Positions 55,995 through 64,000 of a DNA stretch of 64,000 nt are shown here, one piece after another (position 1 is the stretch's first letter; each line of letters begins with the position of its first letter). The stretch is from Streptomyces venezuelae (GTDB lineage Bacteria > Actinomycetota > Actinomycetes > Streptomycetales > Streptomycetaceae). The translations under genes and the position numbers were made by a program. The stretch lies in NCBI RefSeq assembly GCF_008642375.1, contig NZ_CP029194.1, forward strand, positions 1,798,001 to 1,862,000, in the 5' to 3' direction. The notes beneath the pieces are model-generated. The model did no database searches. It was given only the letters and a program-made list of their open reading frames with translations, and had not been told where the DNA came from.

Positions 55995-56282
55995 TCAGCT
56001 GAGGACGCTCAGCACGACCTCGCACCGGGCGAGCCGCCAACCGCTGAGGCCAGGGCTGGCACGGAGAGCGGTATGGCACAGCTCGGCCACCTGTTCCTCG
56101 GCCGCTTCGACGGTGCGGGCCAGGACGAAGACGCCGAGAACGGGTCCCGACGGCCCGTCGGGATGGCACGAGACATGCTGTACCCGAGGGTCCCTCCGGA
56201 TCTCTTCCCCGGCCAGGTGCATCTCCTCGCCCCACATCCCGCCGACGGCGGGTGGGGCGAACTGGGCATGAACCAGATACAT
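55995..56282 (-). CDS. Small hypothetical protein (95 aa)
   Basis: A 95-aa protein starting MYLVHAQFAPP, with ATG 56282 behind GGAGG. The pattern (VHAQFAPP, then RRDPRVQHVSCHPDGPSGPVLGVFVLARTVEAAEEQVAELCHTAL) suggests a single alpha/beta ferredoxin-like domain of unknown function. It is divergent from the LuxR-type regulator 107 bp away; similar small proteins are often found beside such regulators in streptomycetes (general impression). No signal peptide. Confidence 0.7.
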   Translation of the reverse strand: MYLVHAQFAPPAVGGMWGEEMHLAGEEIRRDPRVQHVSCHPDGPSGPVLGVFVLARTVEAAEEQVAELCHTALRASPGLSGWRLARCEVVLSVLS

Positions 56283-56389
56283 AGATCCTCCGGGGCGATC
56301 GAAATGGATGCGGAGGCTCCGGGGCACGCTGGGGCAGATGTGCCGGAGTCGCCTTCCGCAGGCATGTCAGTTACGACAGAATCCTTGGC

Positions 56390-57442
56390 ATGCCACTATC
56401 AATGACAGGCACATCGATGTTGCGGGCGTTAGGGCTGGATCCCGTCACCGAGCGGGTGTACCGAGCGATGCTGGCCCACCCTGACGAGGACGCGCCCCAG
56501 CTCGCGGCCCGGCTGCACCTATCGGTCGACGCTCTGGGGCCGGCTCTCGACAAGCTCAGTGAACTCTCCTTGATCTATCCGGACGCCCGCGAGTCCGAGG
56601 CACCCAGGGCGCTCCGGCCCGAGACGGCGGCGGGAATACTGCTCGCCCGTCAGGAGGCCGCGCTCGCGGCCCAGCGGCAGCGCACGGAAGAGGCCCGGGT
56701 CGCGGCTGCCCGACTCGTCGCCGAGTACGACTCAGCCCATCCTTACGCCGAAGGCGACACAGTCGAGCGCCTCCACGGAATCCATACGATTCGACGACAA
56801 CTCGCCCAGCTGGGCGCCGACGCACGATGCTCGGTGATGACCTTCGCCGCGGGCGGTGGGCACAGCGAGGATGACCTGAAGGCCAGCCGCGGCCCCAACG
56901 AAGCGTTACTGGCCCGTGGCGTCCGCTCACGGACAGTCTATTTGGACAGCGCGCGGAATCACGGCCCTACCCGGGAGCACGTGGAATGGCTGGGACGTTG
57001 CGGTGCCAAGGTTCGCACCGTGCCCTCCCTCCCCCTCAGGATGATCATCGTCGACCGGGAAACGGCCGTGCTCCCCATGAACGTCGCCGACGCCCGTGAC
57101 GCGGCGATCGTGGTGCGGGAACCGAGTCTCGTGGCGGCTCTCTGTGCCCTCTTCGAGCAGACCTGGTCCGACGCCCGTCCCTTGGACTGCCCGACTCCCG
57201 ACCAACCACGACTCAAGGACAAAGCATTGGATCGGCGGGAACAGGAGGTGCTCCGGCTCTTGGCCGAGGGGCACACGGACGAGTCGATGGCCAAGCGACT
57301 CGGCATCTCCTCACGCAGCGCCCGCCGGATCGTCGCCGGCTTGTTGCACCGCCTGCACGCGCGCAGCCGATTCGAGGCGGGCATCCTCGCGGTACTGGCC
57401 GGCTGGCTCCCGTACGGTGTGCCCCGGCACCCTCCGGAGTAG
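56390..57442 (+). CDS. LuxR-type HTH regulator with TrmB-like N-terminus, TTA codon
   Basis: A 350-aa regulator. N-terminal winged-helix-like region (LGLDPVTERVYRAMLAHPDEDAPQLAARLHLS, about 12-45), a middle sensor part, and a C-terminal LuxR HTH (LDRREQEVLRLLAEGHTDESMAKRLGISSRSARRIV, about 280-315). Codon 173 is TTA (56906-56908), so translation would depend on the bldA leucyl-tRNA and be growth-phase controlled. G+C is lower than in the flanking chromosome, in keeping with the island. ATG at 56390 or 56402; no strong Shine-Dalgarno at either. Confidence 0.85.
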   Translation: MPLSMTGTSMLRALGLDPVTERVYRAMLAHPDEDAPQLAARLHLSVDALGPALDKLSELSLIYPDARESEAPRALRPETAAGILLARQEAALAAQRQRTEEARVAAARLVAEYDSAHPYAEGDTVERLHGIHTIRRQLAQLGADARCSVMTFAAGGGHSEDDLKASRGPNEALLARGVRSRTVYLDSARNHGPTREHVEWLGRCGAKVRTVPSLPLRMIIVDRETAVLPMNVADARDAAIVVREPSLVAALCALFEQTWSDARPLDCPTPDQPRLKDKALDRREQEVLRLLAEGHTDESMAKRLGISSRSARRIVAGLLHRLHARSRFEAGILAVLAGWLPYGVPRHPPE

Positions 57443-57774
57443 GCCGGACGAGCCACCCGTACGTCCGCCGGGGTCGATCGATGGAGACTCCTGGTGAACC
57501 TTGGAGGGCGCACCGGGCGGGGCCTCACCTCGGGTCGTCGACAAGCAGAAGGGGTGCCTCACTGCCGCCGGTGCCCAAGCGCGGGCGAGAGCCCAGGCCG
57601 CTGAGCCACCCGGCGGCCGTGACGCAGTGGGCAGTGAGTTCTTTCCAACCTGACGGTGCGGAAGGGTGGTTGGCTCGCTGCACGAGCAGGCATCCCTCGC
57701 GGCGCCGCAACACCTGCGAGGCGCCTGCCAGGTTGGGCATGGCGGTACTGGATCCCCAGTCACAGTCTCTCAGT

Positions 57775-57825
57775 GGGGAGAATCTGGCGAGTACATGCAG
57801 CTCCGGGGAGCGCCTGGGGAGAATC
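57775..57825. repeat. GGGGAGAATC direct repeats, right end
   Basis: Copies at 57775-57784 and 57816-57825, 41 bp apart, same orientation as the pair at 34322-34342. The second reads GCGCCTGGGGAGAATC, close to the left-end GCGCTGGGGAGAATC. Confidence 0.75.
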
Positions 57826-57901
57826 GACCGCGTGAATCGGTGTCATCGTGAAAGCCCCGGAAATGAGCAAAGCCACAGGTCAGCATGACTCACCCGGCCA
57901 T

Positions 57902-57997
57902 CTGCACCGGGCGGGCGGCTATCCGTTCGCGGTGGTGCTGATGGCGGTGGTGTGCACGAGCCTGTACGTGATCTTCAAGAAGAAGGACTGGCTGTAG
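57902..57997 (+). pseudogene. Orphan 3' end of corA
   Basis: Translates to a CorA C-terminus: GGYPFAVVLMAVVCTSLYV, then IFKKKDWL and a TAG stop. 20 of 26 residues match the tail of the CorA at 33049-34155, but with host-type G/C-ending codons. No upstream CorA sequence is attached; homology fades before about 57902. The simplest reading is the original 3' end of corA displaced by island insertion, with some loss at the junction. A remnant of a second corA gene is the alternative. Confidence 0.75.
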
Positions 57998-58165
57998 CCA
58001 CCCACCCCAGACCGCGCGGCCCGACGGTACGGGCGGATGTGCGCGACCGCTGCGACTGCCACCAGGGCGCCTGCCCGCACCTTTCCCCCGCGCTTGGCCG
58101 ACTTGTTCCGGAGCTCGCCTCCGACGCCTCCGTTGCCTTCCGTGTCGTCGCGGGGGGCCGGTCGG

Positions 58166-58879
58166 TCAGCTCGACGCTCGTACCGCGTCCCTGATCAGGT
58201 CGGCGACCCGTGTGGGCTCGGAGAGGACGACTGCGTGGGAGGCGTCCGGAAGTTCGACGACGACGGCGCCGGCCCGTGCGGCGCCGAAGCGCTGGACTTC
58301 GGGGCTGATCACGCGGTCCGCCCCGGCCACCAGGGCCCAGGAGGGTTTGGTCCGCCACGCCGCCGCGGACGCGGTCTCGGTGAAGGCGACCGTGGCGAGC
58401 GGGCGTTGGGCCGCCGCCAGGACGCCGGAGATGTCCTCGGGCACGTCCGCCGCGAACACCGCGGAGAACGCGGTCTCCTCGATGGTGACCTCGACCCCGG
58501 AGTCGCCGTCGAGGAGCGGGTAGGTCCACTGCTTCAGGCTGCCCGTCGACGGGGGCTCGGGGAAGGCCCCTTGGAGCTCGCCGATGCTCTCGCCCTCGTG
58601 GGGTACGAAGGCGGCCACGTAGACGAGCCCCACGACGTTCTGCGCGGTGCCGGCCACGGTGATCAGCGCGCCGCCGTAAGAGTGGCCGACGAGTACGGCC
58701 GGGCCGTCGAGCTGGGCCAGGACGGAGGAGAGGTAGGCGGAGTCCGGCGTCAGGCCCCGCAGCGGGTTCGACGGAGCGATCACCGGGATGCCGCTGCTCC
58801 GCAGTTCCGCGATGACGCCTATCCAGCCCGTCGCGTCGGCGAAGGCACCGTGTACGAGGACGACGGTGGGGTTGGTCAT
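58166..58879 (-). CDS. Alpha/beta hydrolase (EstC/salicylate-esterase-like)
   Basis: A 237-aa hydrolase. Oxyanion-hole motif LVHGAFADATGW (residues 8-19), nucleophile elbow GHSYGG (about 64-69), an acid in the GADRVISPEVQ region and the catalytic His in DASHAVVLSEP (about 214). Resembles plant-type salicylate/methyl-ester hydrolases common in Streptomyces. Start ATG 58879. Substrate unknown. Confidence 0.88.
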   Translation of the reverse strand: MTNPTVVLVHGAFADATGWIGVIAELRSSGIPVIAPSNPLRGLTPDSAYLSSVLAQLDGPAVLVGHSYGGALITVAGTAQNVVGLVYVAAFVPHEGESIGELQGAFPEPPSTGSLKQWTYPLLDGDSGVEVTIEETAFSAVFAADVPEDISGVLAAAQRPLATVAFTETASAAAWRTKPSWALVAGADRVISPEVQRFGAARAGAVVVELPDASHAVVLSEPTRVADLIRDAVRASS

Positions 58880-59048
58880 GCGAGTTCTCTTCTCGGTGTC
58901 GGGCCGCGTGTGGGGCGTCGTCACGACGGTCACGGTGCGGGTGCGGCCCGGAGTTCGGCTGGAGGCCCGTGCGACTGTCACTCACGGTAGAGCCGTGGAA
59001 GGGGCACCTCTTGTCCGTGCGTGCCTCTGCGCTGTCATGACGGCGCAC

Positions 59049-59954
59049 TCACGGCTCAGCGCCTTCGCTCGTCCTGGGCGTCGGCGCGAAGGCCGAGGTC
59101 GCCAGCGCCTGCCATTCGCTGGGGCTCATGCCGTAGGCGCCACGGAAGGTGCGGCTGAAGTGCGAGGGGCTGCTGAAGCCCCAGCGTTGTGCCACCGCGG
59201 CCATGGTGATCCTCCGGCTGGAGCGGCCCAGTTCGAGCCGGCAGAACTCGAGCCTGCGCCGCCGCACCCATTGGCTCACCGTGCTGCCGTCGTTCTGGAA
59301 GAGCTTCTGCAGGTACCGGACGGAGATGTGGTGGGCGCGTGCGATCGACTCCGGGGAGAGGTCCGGGTCCATCAGATGTTCTTCGATGTGGGCGCGGATC
59401 CGGGACAGCATCTCGTTGACGGTCCCGGACGCGTCGCCGGCCTCGTCCGTCGTGTCCGCTTCGAGGAGCTCCATGACCAGGACGGAGAGGAGGTGTACGG
59501 CCGTCCGGGCACGCCGGTCCCCGATCGTGGACCGGCGGAACTCCTCCTTGGCGGCGAGCGCGGTCAGGAAGTCGGACGCCAGCGCCCCGATCCCCTCCCC
59601 GCCTCGTACGGGTACGCCGAGCACCCGGCCCAGTTCCGCCTCCGTGACGCCCAGGTAGCACCGGGGCACCCGGAAGAAGATCATCTGGCAGTCCTCGCCG
59701 AACCGCAGCAGATGCCGCCGGGCCGGGTCGCAGAAGACCAGGTCGTTCGGCTCCAGCAGGGTCCTGGCGCGTTCGTGGACGACGGTGACGGAGCCACGGA
59801 CATGGACGCCGAGGTAGACGTGGGTACGGTCGTTCGTCTCCGGCATCTCTGAAAGCATCTGGACCAGCCACCCCGAGCGGGAGGAGGGCGCGGCCGGTCC
59901 GGACGCTTGCCGGGGTACCCGTTCGGGCGCACGGGACATCGTTGTGGGGGTCAT
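59049..59954 (-). CDS. AraC-family regulator
   Basis: A 301-aa regulator with an N-terminal cupin-like ligand domain (HVYLGVHVRGSVTVVHE, DLVFCDPARRHLLRF) and a C-terminal double-HTH AraC domain at about 190-285 (LSPESIARAHHISVRYLQKLF and ITMAAVAQRWGFSSPSHFSRTFRGAYGMSP). It lies between two alpha/beta hydrolase genes in the same direction and may control them. ATG 59954; ATG 59939 is an alternative. Confidence 0.9.
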   Translation of the reverse strand: MTPTTMSRAPERVPRQASGPAAPSSRSGWLVQMLSEMPETNDRTHVYLGVHVRGSVTVVHERARTLLEPNDLVFCDPARRHLLRFGEDCQMIFFRVPRCYLGVTEAELGRVLGVPVRGGEGIGALASDFLTALAAKEEFRRSTIGDRRARTAVHLLSVLVMELLEADTTDEAGDASGTVNEMLSRIRAHIEEHLMDPDLSPESIARAHHISVRYLQKLFQNDGSTVSQWVRRRRLEFCRLELGRSSRRITMAAVAQRWGFSSPSHFSRTFRGAYGMSPSEWQALATSAFAPTPRTSEGAEP

Positions 59955-59994
59955 GGGGAGTCCTAGCGTAGGTGCGTGCGGGCGGAGGGCTGAT

Positions 59995-60846
59995 TCACAC
60001 CCCGTTCGACGGCTCCTCGGCCAGGAACTTCTCCACCACGGCGTTGAAGGCCGGCGGGTTCTCCAGGAAGGGGAAGTGCGAGCTCGCGACGTCGGAGGCG
60101 AAGACGTGCAGGCGTGCGCCGGGAATCCGCTCGGCGACGAAGCGCTGCGAATCGGGGTGCACATGGCTTCCCTCACAGCCGATCACCAAGGTCGGCACAT
60201 CGATCCGGGGAAGCACGTCGCGCCAGTCCTGCGCGCAGTGGTCGAAGAGCAGCGGTACGCCCGCGTAGGCGGGTGTCGACCGGATCTGCTCGCCGACGAA
60301 GGCCAGCACCTCGGGGTCGGGCTCGCCGGAGAACATGCCGCGCACGAAGTCGGCGCGGACCGTGTCGCCCTCCGGCCCCGCGAGGGCCGCACCCAGGTAC
60401 AACAGCCCCGACACGTCGAAGATGGCGCCGGAGTCCCGCTGTTCCCGCTCGGTCATCCAGGGCACGGCGGCGACCGCCGCGGGCTGGTCGACGGCGACGA
60501 AGCGACGGATCCGTCCGGTCCCGTACTGGTCGATGAAGCTCCACCACACGGAGACGCCCATGGACCAGCCCAGTGCGTCGAAACGGGCCAGCCCGAGATG
60601 GTCGACGAGTTCGAGCACGTCGCGGGAGAGGCGGGCGATGCGGTAGCCGTGATGCGGCTTGCCGGATTCCCCGTGGCCGCGGAGGTCGACGGTGACGACG
60701 CGACGGCCGGGTGCCAACCCCTCGGTCTGGTGGCGGAACATCACCTGCGTCTGCCCCCAGCCGTGCAGCATCACCAGCGGGACGCCCTCGCCGCCGGTGT
60801 CCCGGTACGCGAGCCGTACGCCGTCCGTCGTGATCAGTTCCTTCAT
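59995..60846 (-). CDS. Alpha/beta-fold hydrolase (haloperoxidase/epoxide-hydrolase-like)
   Basis: A 283-aa enzyme. MLHGWGQTQVMF oxyanion strand (about 29), VTVDLRGHGESGKP, nucleophile in GWSMG (about 95) and His in SSHFPFLENP (about 260). Typical of non-haem haloperoxidase-like esterases. ATG 60846 with GGGGAGAGG. Co-oriented with the AraC gene, 40 bp apart. Confidence 0.9.
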   Translation of the reverse strand: MKELITTDGVRLAYRDTGGEGVPLVMLHGWGQTQVMFRHQTEGLAPGRRVVTVDLRGHGESGKPHHGYRIARLSRDVLELVDHLGLARFDALGWSMGVSVWWSFIDQYGTGRIRRFVAVDQPAAVAAVPWMTEREQRDSGAIFDVSGLLYLGAALAGPEGDTVRADFVRGMFSGEPDPEVLAFVGEQIRSTPAYAGVPLLFDHCAQDWRDVLPRIDVPTLVIGCEGSHVHPDSQRFVAERIPGARLHVFASDVASSHFPFLENPPAFNAVVEKFLAEEPSNGV

Positions 60847-60984
60847 GACCTCTCCCCTGGTCAGAGGCGGTACATCGGTCCCGCCCGTCCCAACATCATC
60901 GAATGGGGCCCGCCGCCCCCACCACCGCGAGCTGTAGGAATCGGGCCGTGGATCCTCCTCGCTTTGTCGAAGCGGACCCACGGG

Positions 60985-62232
60985 TCAGACGGCTCCGGCG
61001 CCGCCCGGGGCGAGGAGTTCCTCGATCCTGAGGCCGAGGTGCAGAGTGAGCCGGTGGGCGCCGTCGTCGAGGTCGAGACCGGTGATCTCCTGGATCTGGC
61101 GCAGGCGGTAGTAGAGCGAGGTGCGGTGGATTCCCAGCGTGTCCGCGGTGCGGGGAATCGATCCCGCGTGTTCGAGGAAGCAGCGCAGGGTGTCCCGCAG
61201 GCGGTCGCCGCCATGAGCGTCGCTCAGGGCGCGGAGCGGCTTCGGGACCAGCGACGCGTTCAGGGCGTGCTCGGGGAGCTGGAGCAGCACCGCGAGCTCC
61301 CCGAGCAGCTCCCAGTCACCGGCGCCCTTCAGGGTGGGCAGCCGGCGTGCCGCGCGTGCCGCCACCAGCGCCTGCTCGTACGACGTCCGTGCGTCGCCCA
61401 GGCCGGGGTGCCGGCCGCCGACGCCGATCACGGGGTCCGCCGACGGGCCCAGGAAGGTGTGGAGTTCGTCCAGGATGCGAGCGGACTGTGCGGTGACCTC
61501 GTCCTGGCCGGGCGGGCGGTCCCGCAGCTGGAGCAGCGTCGCCCGCTCCTTCCCGATCGCGATGAGGCCCTGGGCGGAACGCGTCTGCCGGAACCCCTCC
61601 AGCGCCCCCCACAAGGCCGCCTCGGACTGCCGCACGAGCTCGGTCGCGCGGCTCAGCCGGACGACGGTGACCAGGACGTGCTCGGCTGCTCCGAGCAGTC
61701 CGAGTTCCCTGCCTCGCCGCCGTGCGGCGGTGTGGGCGGCGGCGTCGGCGCCGACGAGTTCGAGGACGAGGTCCCGCTCGTCGGCCTTCCGGGTGTCGGT
61801 GGCGATGTGCTCTCCGTGCATCTGGGCGGCCATGGCGTCCGCGGCCAGGGCGATGGCACGTGTCTCGTGCTCCGTGAGCGTCTTCTCGGGCACGACCACC
61901 ACGAGCAGTCCGAGGAGATGCCCGCGTTCGCGCAGCGGCACGACGTAACGGGGCAGCAGTCCGAGATCGTCACGGCCCTCGATGAATCCGGCTCGGGACC
62001 ACTGGGTCACGCCCTGGGCGAGGACGTAGCGGATCGTCGCGTTGTCGGCGCGGCCCTGCAACAGGGTGCCGATGCGGACCGGGTCCTCGTCGCCGAAGTG
62101 GCGGCTCGTGCAGACCATGCGGACCAGCGGGTCGTCGACGGCGACGGACCGGCCGAGCCGCTCCGCGAGCTCGTCGACAAGCGCCTGGAGCTCGGGGCTG
62201 CCGGGGCGGGCTCGCTGGAGCCTTACGGTCAT
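60985..62232 (-). CDS. PucR-family transcriptional regulator
   Basis: A 415-aa regulator. The N-terminal sensor region is GAF-like (RSVAVDDPLVRMVCTSRHFGDEDPVRIGTLL), a central CdaR/GGDEF-like part follows, and the PucR-type HTH is at the C-terminus (FLEHAGSIPRTADTLGIHRTSLYYRLRQIQEITGLDL, about 355-395). PucR proteins often govern purine or amino-acid catabolism, but it is 37 kb from the purine genes here, so no target is assigned. ATG 62232 after GAGAGAGG. Confidence 0.9.
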   Translation of the reverse strand: MTVRLQRARPGSPELQALVDELAERLGRSVAVDDPLVRMVCTSRHFGDEDPVRIGTLLQGRADNATIRYVLAQGVTQWSRAGFIEGRDDLGLLPRYVVPLRERGHLLGLLVVVVPEKTLTEHETRAIALAADAMAAQMHGEHIATDTRKADERDLVLELVGADAAAHTAARRRGRELGLLGAAEHVLVTVVRLSRATELVRQSEAALWGALEGFRQTRSAQGLIAIGKERATLLQLRDRPPGQDEVTAQSARILDELHTFLGPSADPVIGVGGRHPGLGDARTSYEQALVAARAARRLPTLKGAGDWELLGELAVLLQLPEHALNASLVPKPLRALSDAHGGDRLRDTLRCFLEHAGSIPRTADTLGIHRTSLYYRLRQIQEITGLDLDDGAHRLTLHLGLRIEELLAPGGAGAV

Positions 62233-62369
62233 GCGCTGTTCCTCTCTCGACCAACGATTCCCCGCGGGCTTCGCCATTCCGCGGCTCTTGATCATTCTGA
62301 GGAAGCGACGACGTCGGCACATCGCACGAATCGTCCATTGCCATGAGGCCCACAGGGGATACGAAGCGG

Positions 62370-64000
62370 CTACTCTCCGCTGTCACGATGCCTGACCAGC
62401 CGGGCCAGCTCCGCGCGCGAGGTGATGTCCAGCTTGGTGAAGGCCCGGCGCAGGTGCGAACTCACCGTGTGCGGCGAGACGGAGAGGTGCTCGGCCACCT
62501 GTTGGTTGGTCAGCCCCCGGGCCACGAGCCGTACCACCCGTATCTCCGCGGCCGTCAGCTCGGGCCACGCAGCGGAGAGTCCGGCCGCCGAGGGCCGGCG
62601 GCGGACACCGGCGGCCCGCAGGCGTCGGCGGACGCGTTCGGCGTCCCGCTCGGCGCCCGCTCGCGCGTAGAGCGCGAGGGCCGTGTCGAAGTACGGCACC
62701 GCTTCGGGCTTGCGGGTGGCGGCCAGCTTGCGTCCGGTGTCCTCCAGTGCCGACGCCCGGGCCAACGGCCGAGGGCAGTCCTCGTACAGCCGGACGGCGC
62801 GTACGAGAGAGGCGAGGTCGTTGTCGAGGAGCCCCCGGGCGTGCGCGGCGGTGGCGGCGAGGAACGTGAGGCCGGGGTTGAGCACGGCCAGTCGCTCGGC
62901 CAGGGCGACTGCCTGCGCGGCCCGTTCGTGCGCGCCGGCACGCAGGGAGAGGCGGACGAGGACCGGGGCGTCGGCGGGGTCGACCAAGCCGGCGTAGGCC
63001 GGCCGGTCCGCGGCGGGCGACGTCATCACCTCGTCGAGTTCGGCCATGGCACGGTCGGGCAGGCCTTCGGAGTCGGCCATCAGTGCCAGCATCCAGGAAC
63101 CGAAGTGCCGGACGACGGGGGCACCGTCGCTCCGCATGCGCCTCGCCTCCGCCGCGTACGCTCGTGCGGTCCGCCGGTCGCCGGTGTGGAGGGCGACGCG
63201 CATCATCACGTACCGGAGCGTGACGTCGGCGAGGTTGCCCGGGCCGAGATCGTCGGTCGTCGCGGACGCGGCTTCGGCGTCGGCCCGGGCGTCCGCCAGC
63301 CGTCCGGCCTCCAGGAGGATGCGGGACCGGGTCATGAGCCACATGCCGGTGGCCGCCGTCCGGCCCTGCTCCCTGGTGATCCGGATGCCCTCGTCCGCGG
63401 CGGCGAGCGCCTCCGCCGAGCGTCCGGTGGTGTTCGACAGGAGAGCGTGCCACAAGGCCTCCGGAACCCACAGCGAGGTGCTGACGCCCAGTGCGTCGGC
63501 CAGCGCCTCGGCCCTCTCGGCCTGCCGGAACGCCTCGGTCAGGTCCATGCGGTGGAAACTCACGGCGGAGCGGACCGTCGTCAGCGTCGCCTCCGCGGAG
63601 CGGTCCCCCGCTGCCGCCGCGGCCTCCCACGCCTCCGCGGCGACCCGCTCGGCCTTCGCGTGCTCGCCCGCCATCGACAGGCCGACGGCGAGCATGGCGA
63701 GCAGCCGCCCCCTGACGTCCACGGGGATCCCGGACAGTGCCGCCCCGGCGCGGGCCTGCCGGGCCGCCTCGGAGAAGTCGAACGGTACGGCGAGGCGGGC
63801 CAGGGCGAGGCGTACGCGCGCCTCGTCCTCGGGTGCGAGACCGCCGGTCGCCAGGGCGGATGCTCCCAGCTCGCGCGCCTGGGCCGCCCGGCCCGTCTGC
63901 CAGAGCAGCGGGATCGCCTCGGCGATGATCCGCGGCCGCTCCGGAGCGTCCGCCGCGGTGAGTTCCAGGGCCTTGAGGGCCCGTTCCGCGGCGGGTCCGG
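62370..64000 (-). CDS. LuxR-family (LAL-type) regulator, partial
   Basis: The frame stays open to the window edge, so the N-terminus is missing; at least 543 codons are present. The visible part is a helical TPR-like region (for example ERALKALELTAADAPERPRI, AEAIPLLWQTGRAAQARELG) and a C-terminal LuxR HTH (LTAAEIRVVRLVARGLTNQQVAEHLSVSPHTVSSHL). The missing part is expected to carry the Walker-type ATPase of large LAL/MalT-like regulators (inference). An internal GTG at 63722 is not the true start. Confidence 0.88.
   Translation of the reverse strand, partial: GPAAERALKALELTAADAPERPRIIAEAIPLLWQTGRAAQARELGASALATGGLAPEDEARVRLALARLAVPFDFSEAARQARAGAALSGIPVDVRGRLLAMLAVGLSMAGEHAKAERVAAEAWEAAAAAGDRSAEATLTTVRSAVSFHRMDLTEAFRQAERAEALADALGVSTSLWVPEALWHALLSNTTGRSAEALAAADEGIRITREQGRTAATGMWLMTRSRILLEAGRLADARADAEAASATTDDLGPGNLADVTLRYVMMRVALHTGDRRTARAYAAEARRMRSDGAPVVRHFGSWMLALMADSEGLPDRAMAELDEVMTSPAADRPAYAGLVDPADAPVLVRLSLRAGAHERAAQAVALAERLAVLNPGLTFLAATAAHARGLLDNDLASLVRAVRLYEDCPRPLARASALEDTGRKLAATRKPEAVPYFDTALALYARAGAERDAERVRRRLRAAGVRRRPSAAGLSAAWPELTAAEIRVVRLVARGLTNQQVAEHLSVSPHTVSSHLRRAFTKLDITSRAELARLVRHRDSGE

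Larger units (their letters stand above)
33980..57901. mobile_element. Putative integrated island in the corA 3' end
   Basis: The boundaries are inferred from the codon-use switch inside corA (about 33980) and the orphan corA 3' fragment at 57902-57997. Just inside each end lie two same-direction GGGGAGAATC repeats, which resemble integrase arm-type sites. The interior carries a biosynthetic cluster, regulators, a protease and a MITE-like element. No integrase, excisionase or conjugation gene is recognisable, so it is at most a remnant. Exact att cores could not be defined because the two tails share only short identical runs. Confidence 0.5.
57443..58165. other. Right junction region with decayed sequence
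   Basis: A 723-bp stretch without a convincing intact gene. It holds two GGGGAGAATC repeats (57775-57784, 57816-57825) and then the orphan corA tail. After it, 57998-58165 looks like plain chromosomal spacer. Confidence 0.5.

Noticed and set aside
57525..57740. A 71-aa minus-strand frame with fair codon bias near the island's right end
   Set aside because: No Shine-Dalgarno, no recognisable domain and weak third-position bias; it lies in decayed junction DNA.
57863..57997. A 44-aa ORF starting at ATG 57863 and including the corA tail
   Set aside because: The coding-like part is only the CorA C-terminus; the added N-terminus has no homology or ribosome site, so it is treated as a gene fragment.
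60985..62232. Assigning the PucR-type gene as regulator of the purine genes
   Set aside because: It lies tens of kilobases away beyond the island, and the purine promoters show operators of other types.

Overview
This is a high-GC actinobacterial window, almost certainly from a Streptomyces chromosome. The evidence is strongly G/C-biased third codon positions, many GTG starts, genes chained by ATGA/GTGA overlaps, an AfsR/SARP-type regulator, a TTA (bldA-type) leucine codon in a regulator, and the purine/allantoin gene set typical of the genus.

Layout. (1) 0.1-24 kb is mainly a purine and glyoxylate catabolic region. It holds malate synthase, a racemase-like protein, two NCS2 nucleobase permeases flanking an 8-oxoguanine-type deaminase, uricase, HIU hydrolase and OHCU decarboxylase. 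These are followed by a small coupled HTH/YqgV-like pair, hydroxypyruvate isomerase, tartronate-semialdehyde reductase, catalase and, further on, glyoxylate carboligase. Oxidised guanine or urate enters, uricase makes H2O2 (removed by catalase), and the later allantoin steps (genes not in the window) give glyoxylate for Gcl/Hyi/GlxR or AceB. Two operator systems can be read directly: paired TTCCG-N5-CGGAA palindromes 21 bp apart just downstream of the -10 boxes of hyi and gcl (AllR-like), and a CAACA-N3-TGTTG palindrome overlapping matching -35 boxes of uraD and katA. A secreted lipase, an FnIII lipoprotein, an HNH nuclease and an MFS pump with its ArsR-like regulator are interspersed.

(2) 24-34 kb is a mixed chromosomal stretch: a zinc-ribbon/Mrr-like protein with pentapeptide repeats, a TIGR04222-like membrane protein, a GNAT, two coupled acyl-CoA ligases with a divergent GAF-LuxR regulator, a SUKH-3-like protein coupled to an AlkZ-like protein, and CorA.

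(3) 34-57.9 kb looks like an accessory island. At the left edge the corA 3' end has atypical codon use. At the right edge a second, host-like corA tail lies without its gene. Four same-direction GGGGAGAATC repeats, two per end, sit just inside. The island carries a compact divergent biosynthetic cluster I cannot assign to a known pathway. Leftward are an SDR, three different ATP-grasp ligases, an amidase, a PaaK-like adenylating enzyme and an MFS exporter. Rightward are a PaaK-like enzyme, a large alpha-alpha toroid protein, a tautomerase-like protein, a free-standing ACP, a short acyl-AMP ligase and a MIO ammonia lyase with a tyrosine-type His-Leu pair. The logical product class is a non-NRPS amide or peptide with an aryl-acyl (p-coumarate-like) unit. 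A SARP-NB-ARC regulator, a large secreted subtilase with a MITE-like insertion at its stop codon, and a TTA-containing LuxR-type regulator follow.

(4) 58-64 kb holds alpha/beta hydrolases and AraC, PucR and LuxR-LAL regulators, the last running off the window. No tRNA, rRNA, CRISPR array or recognisable integrase gene was seen.
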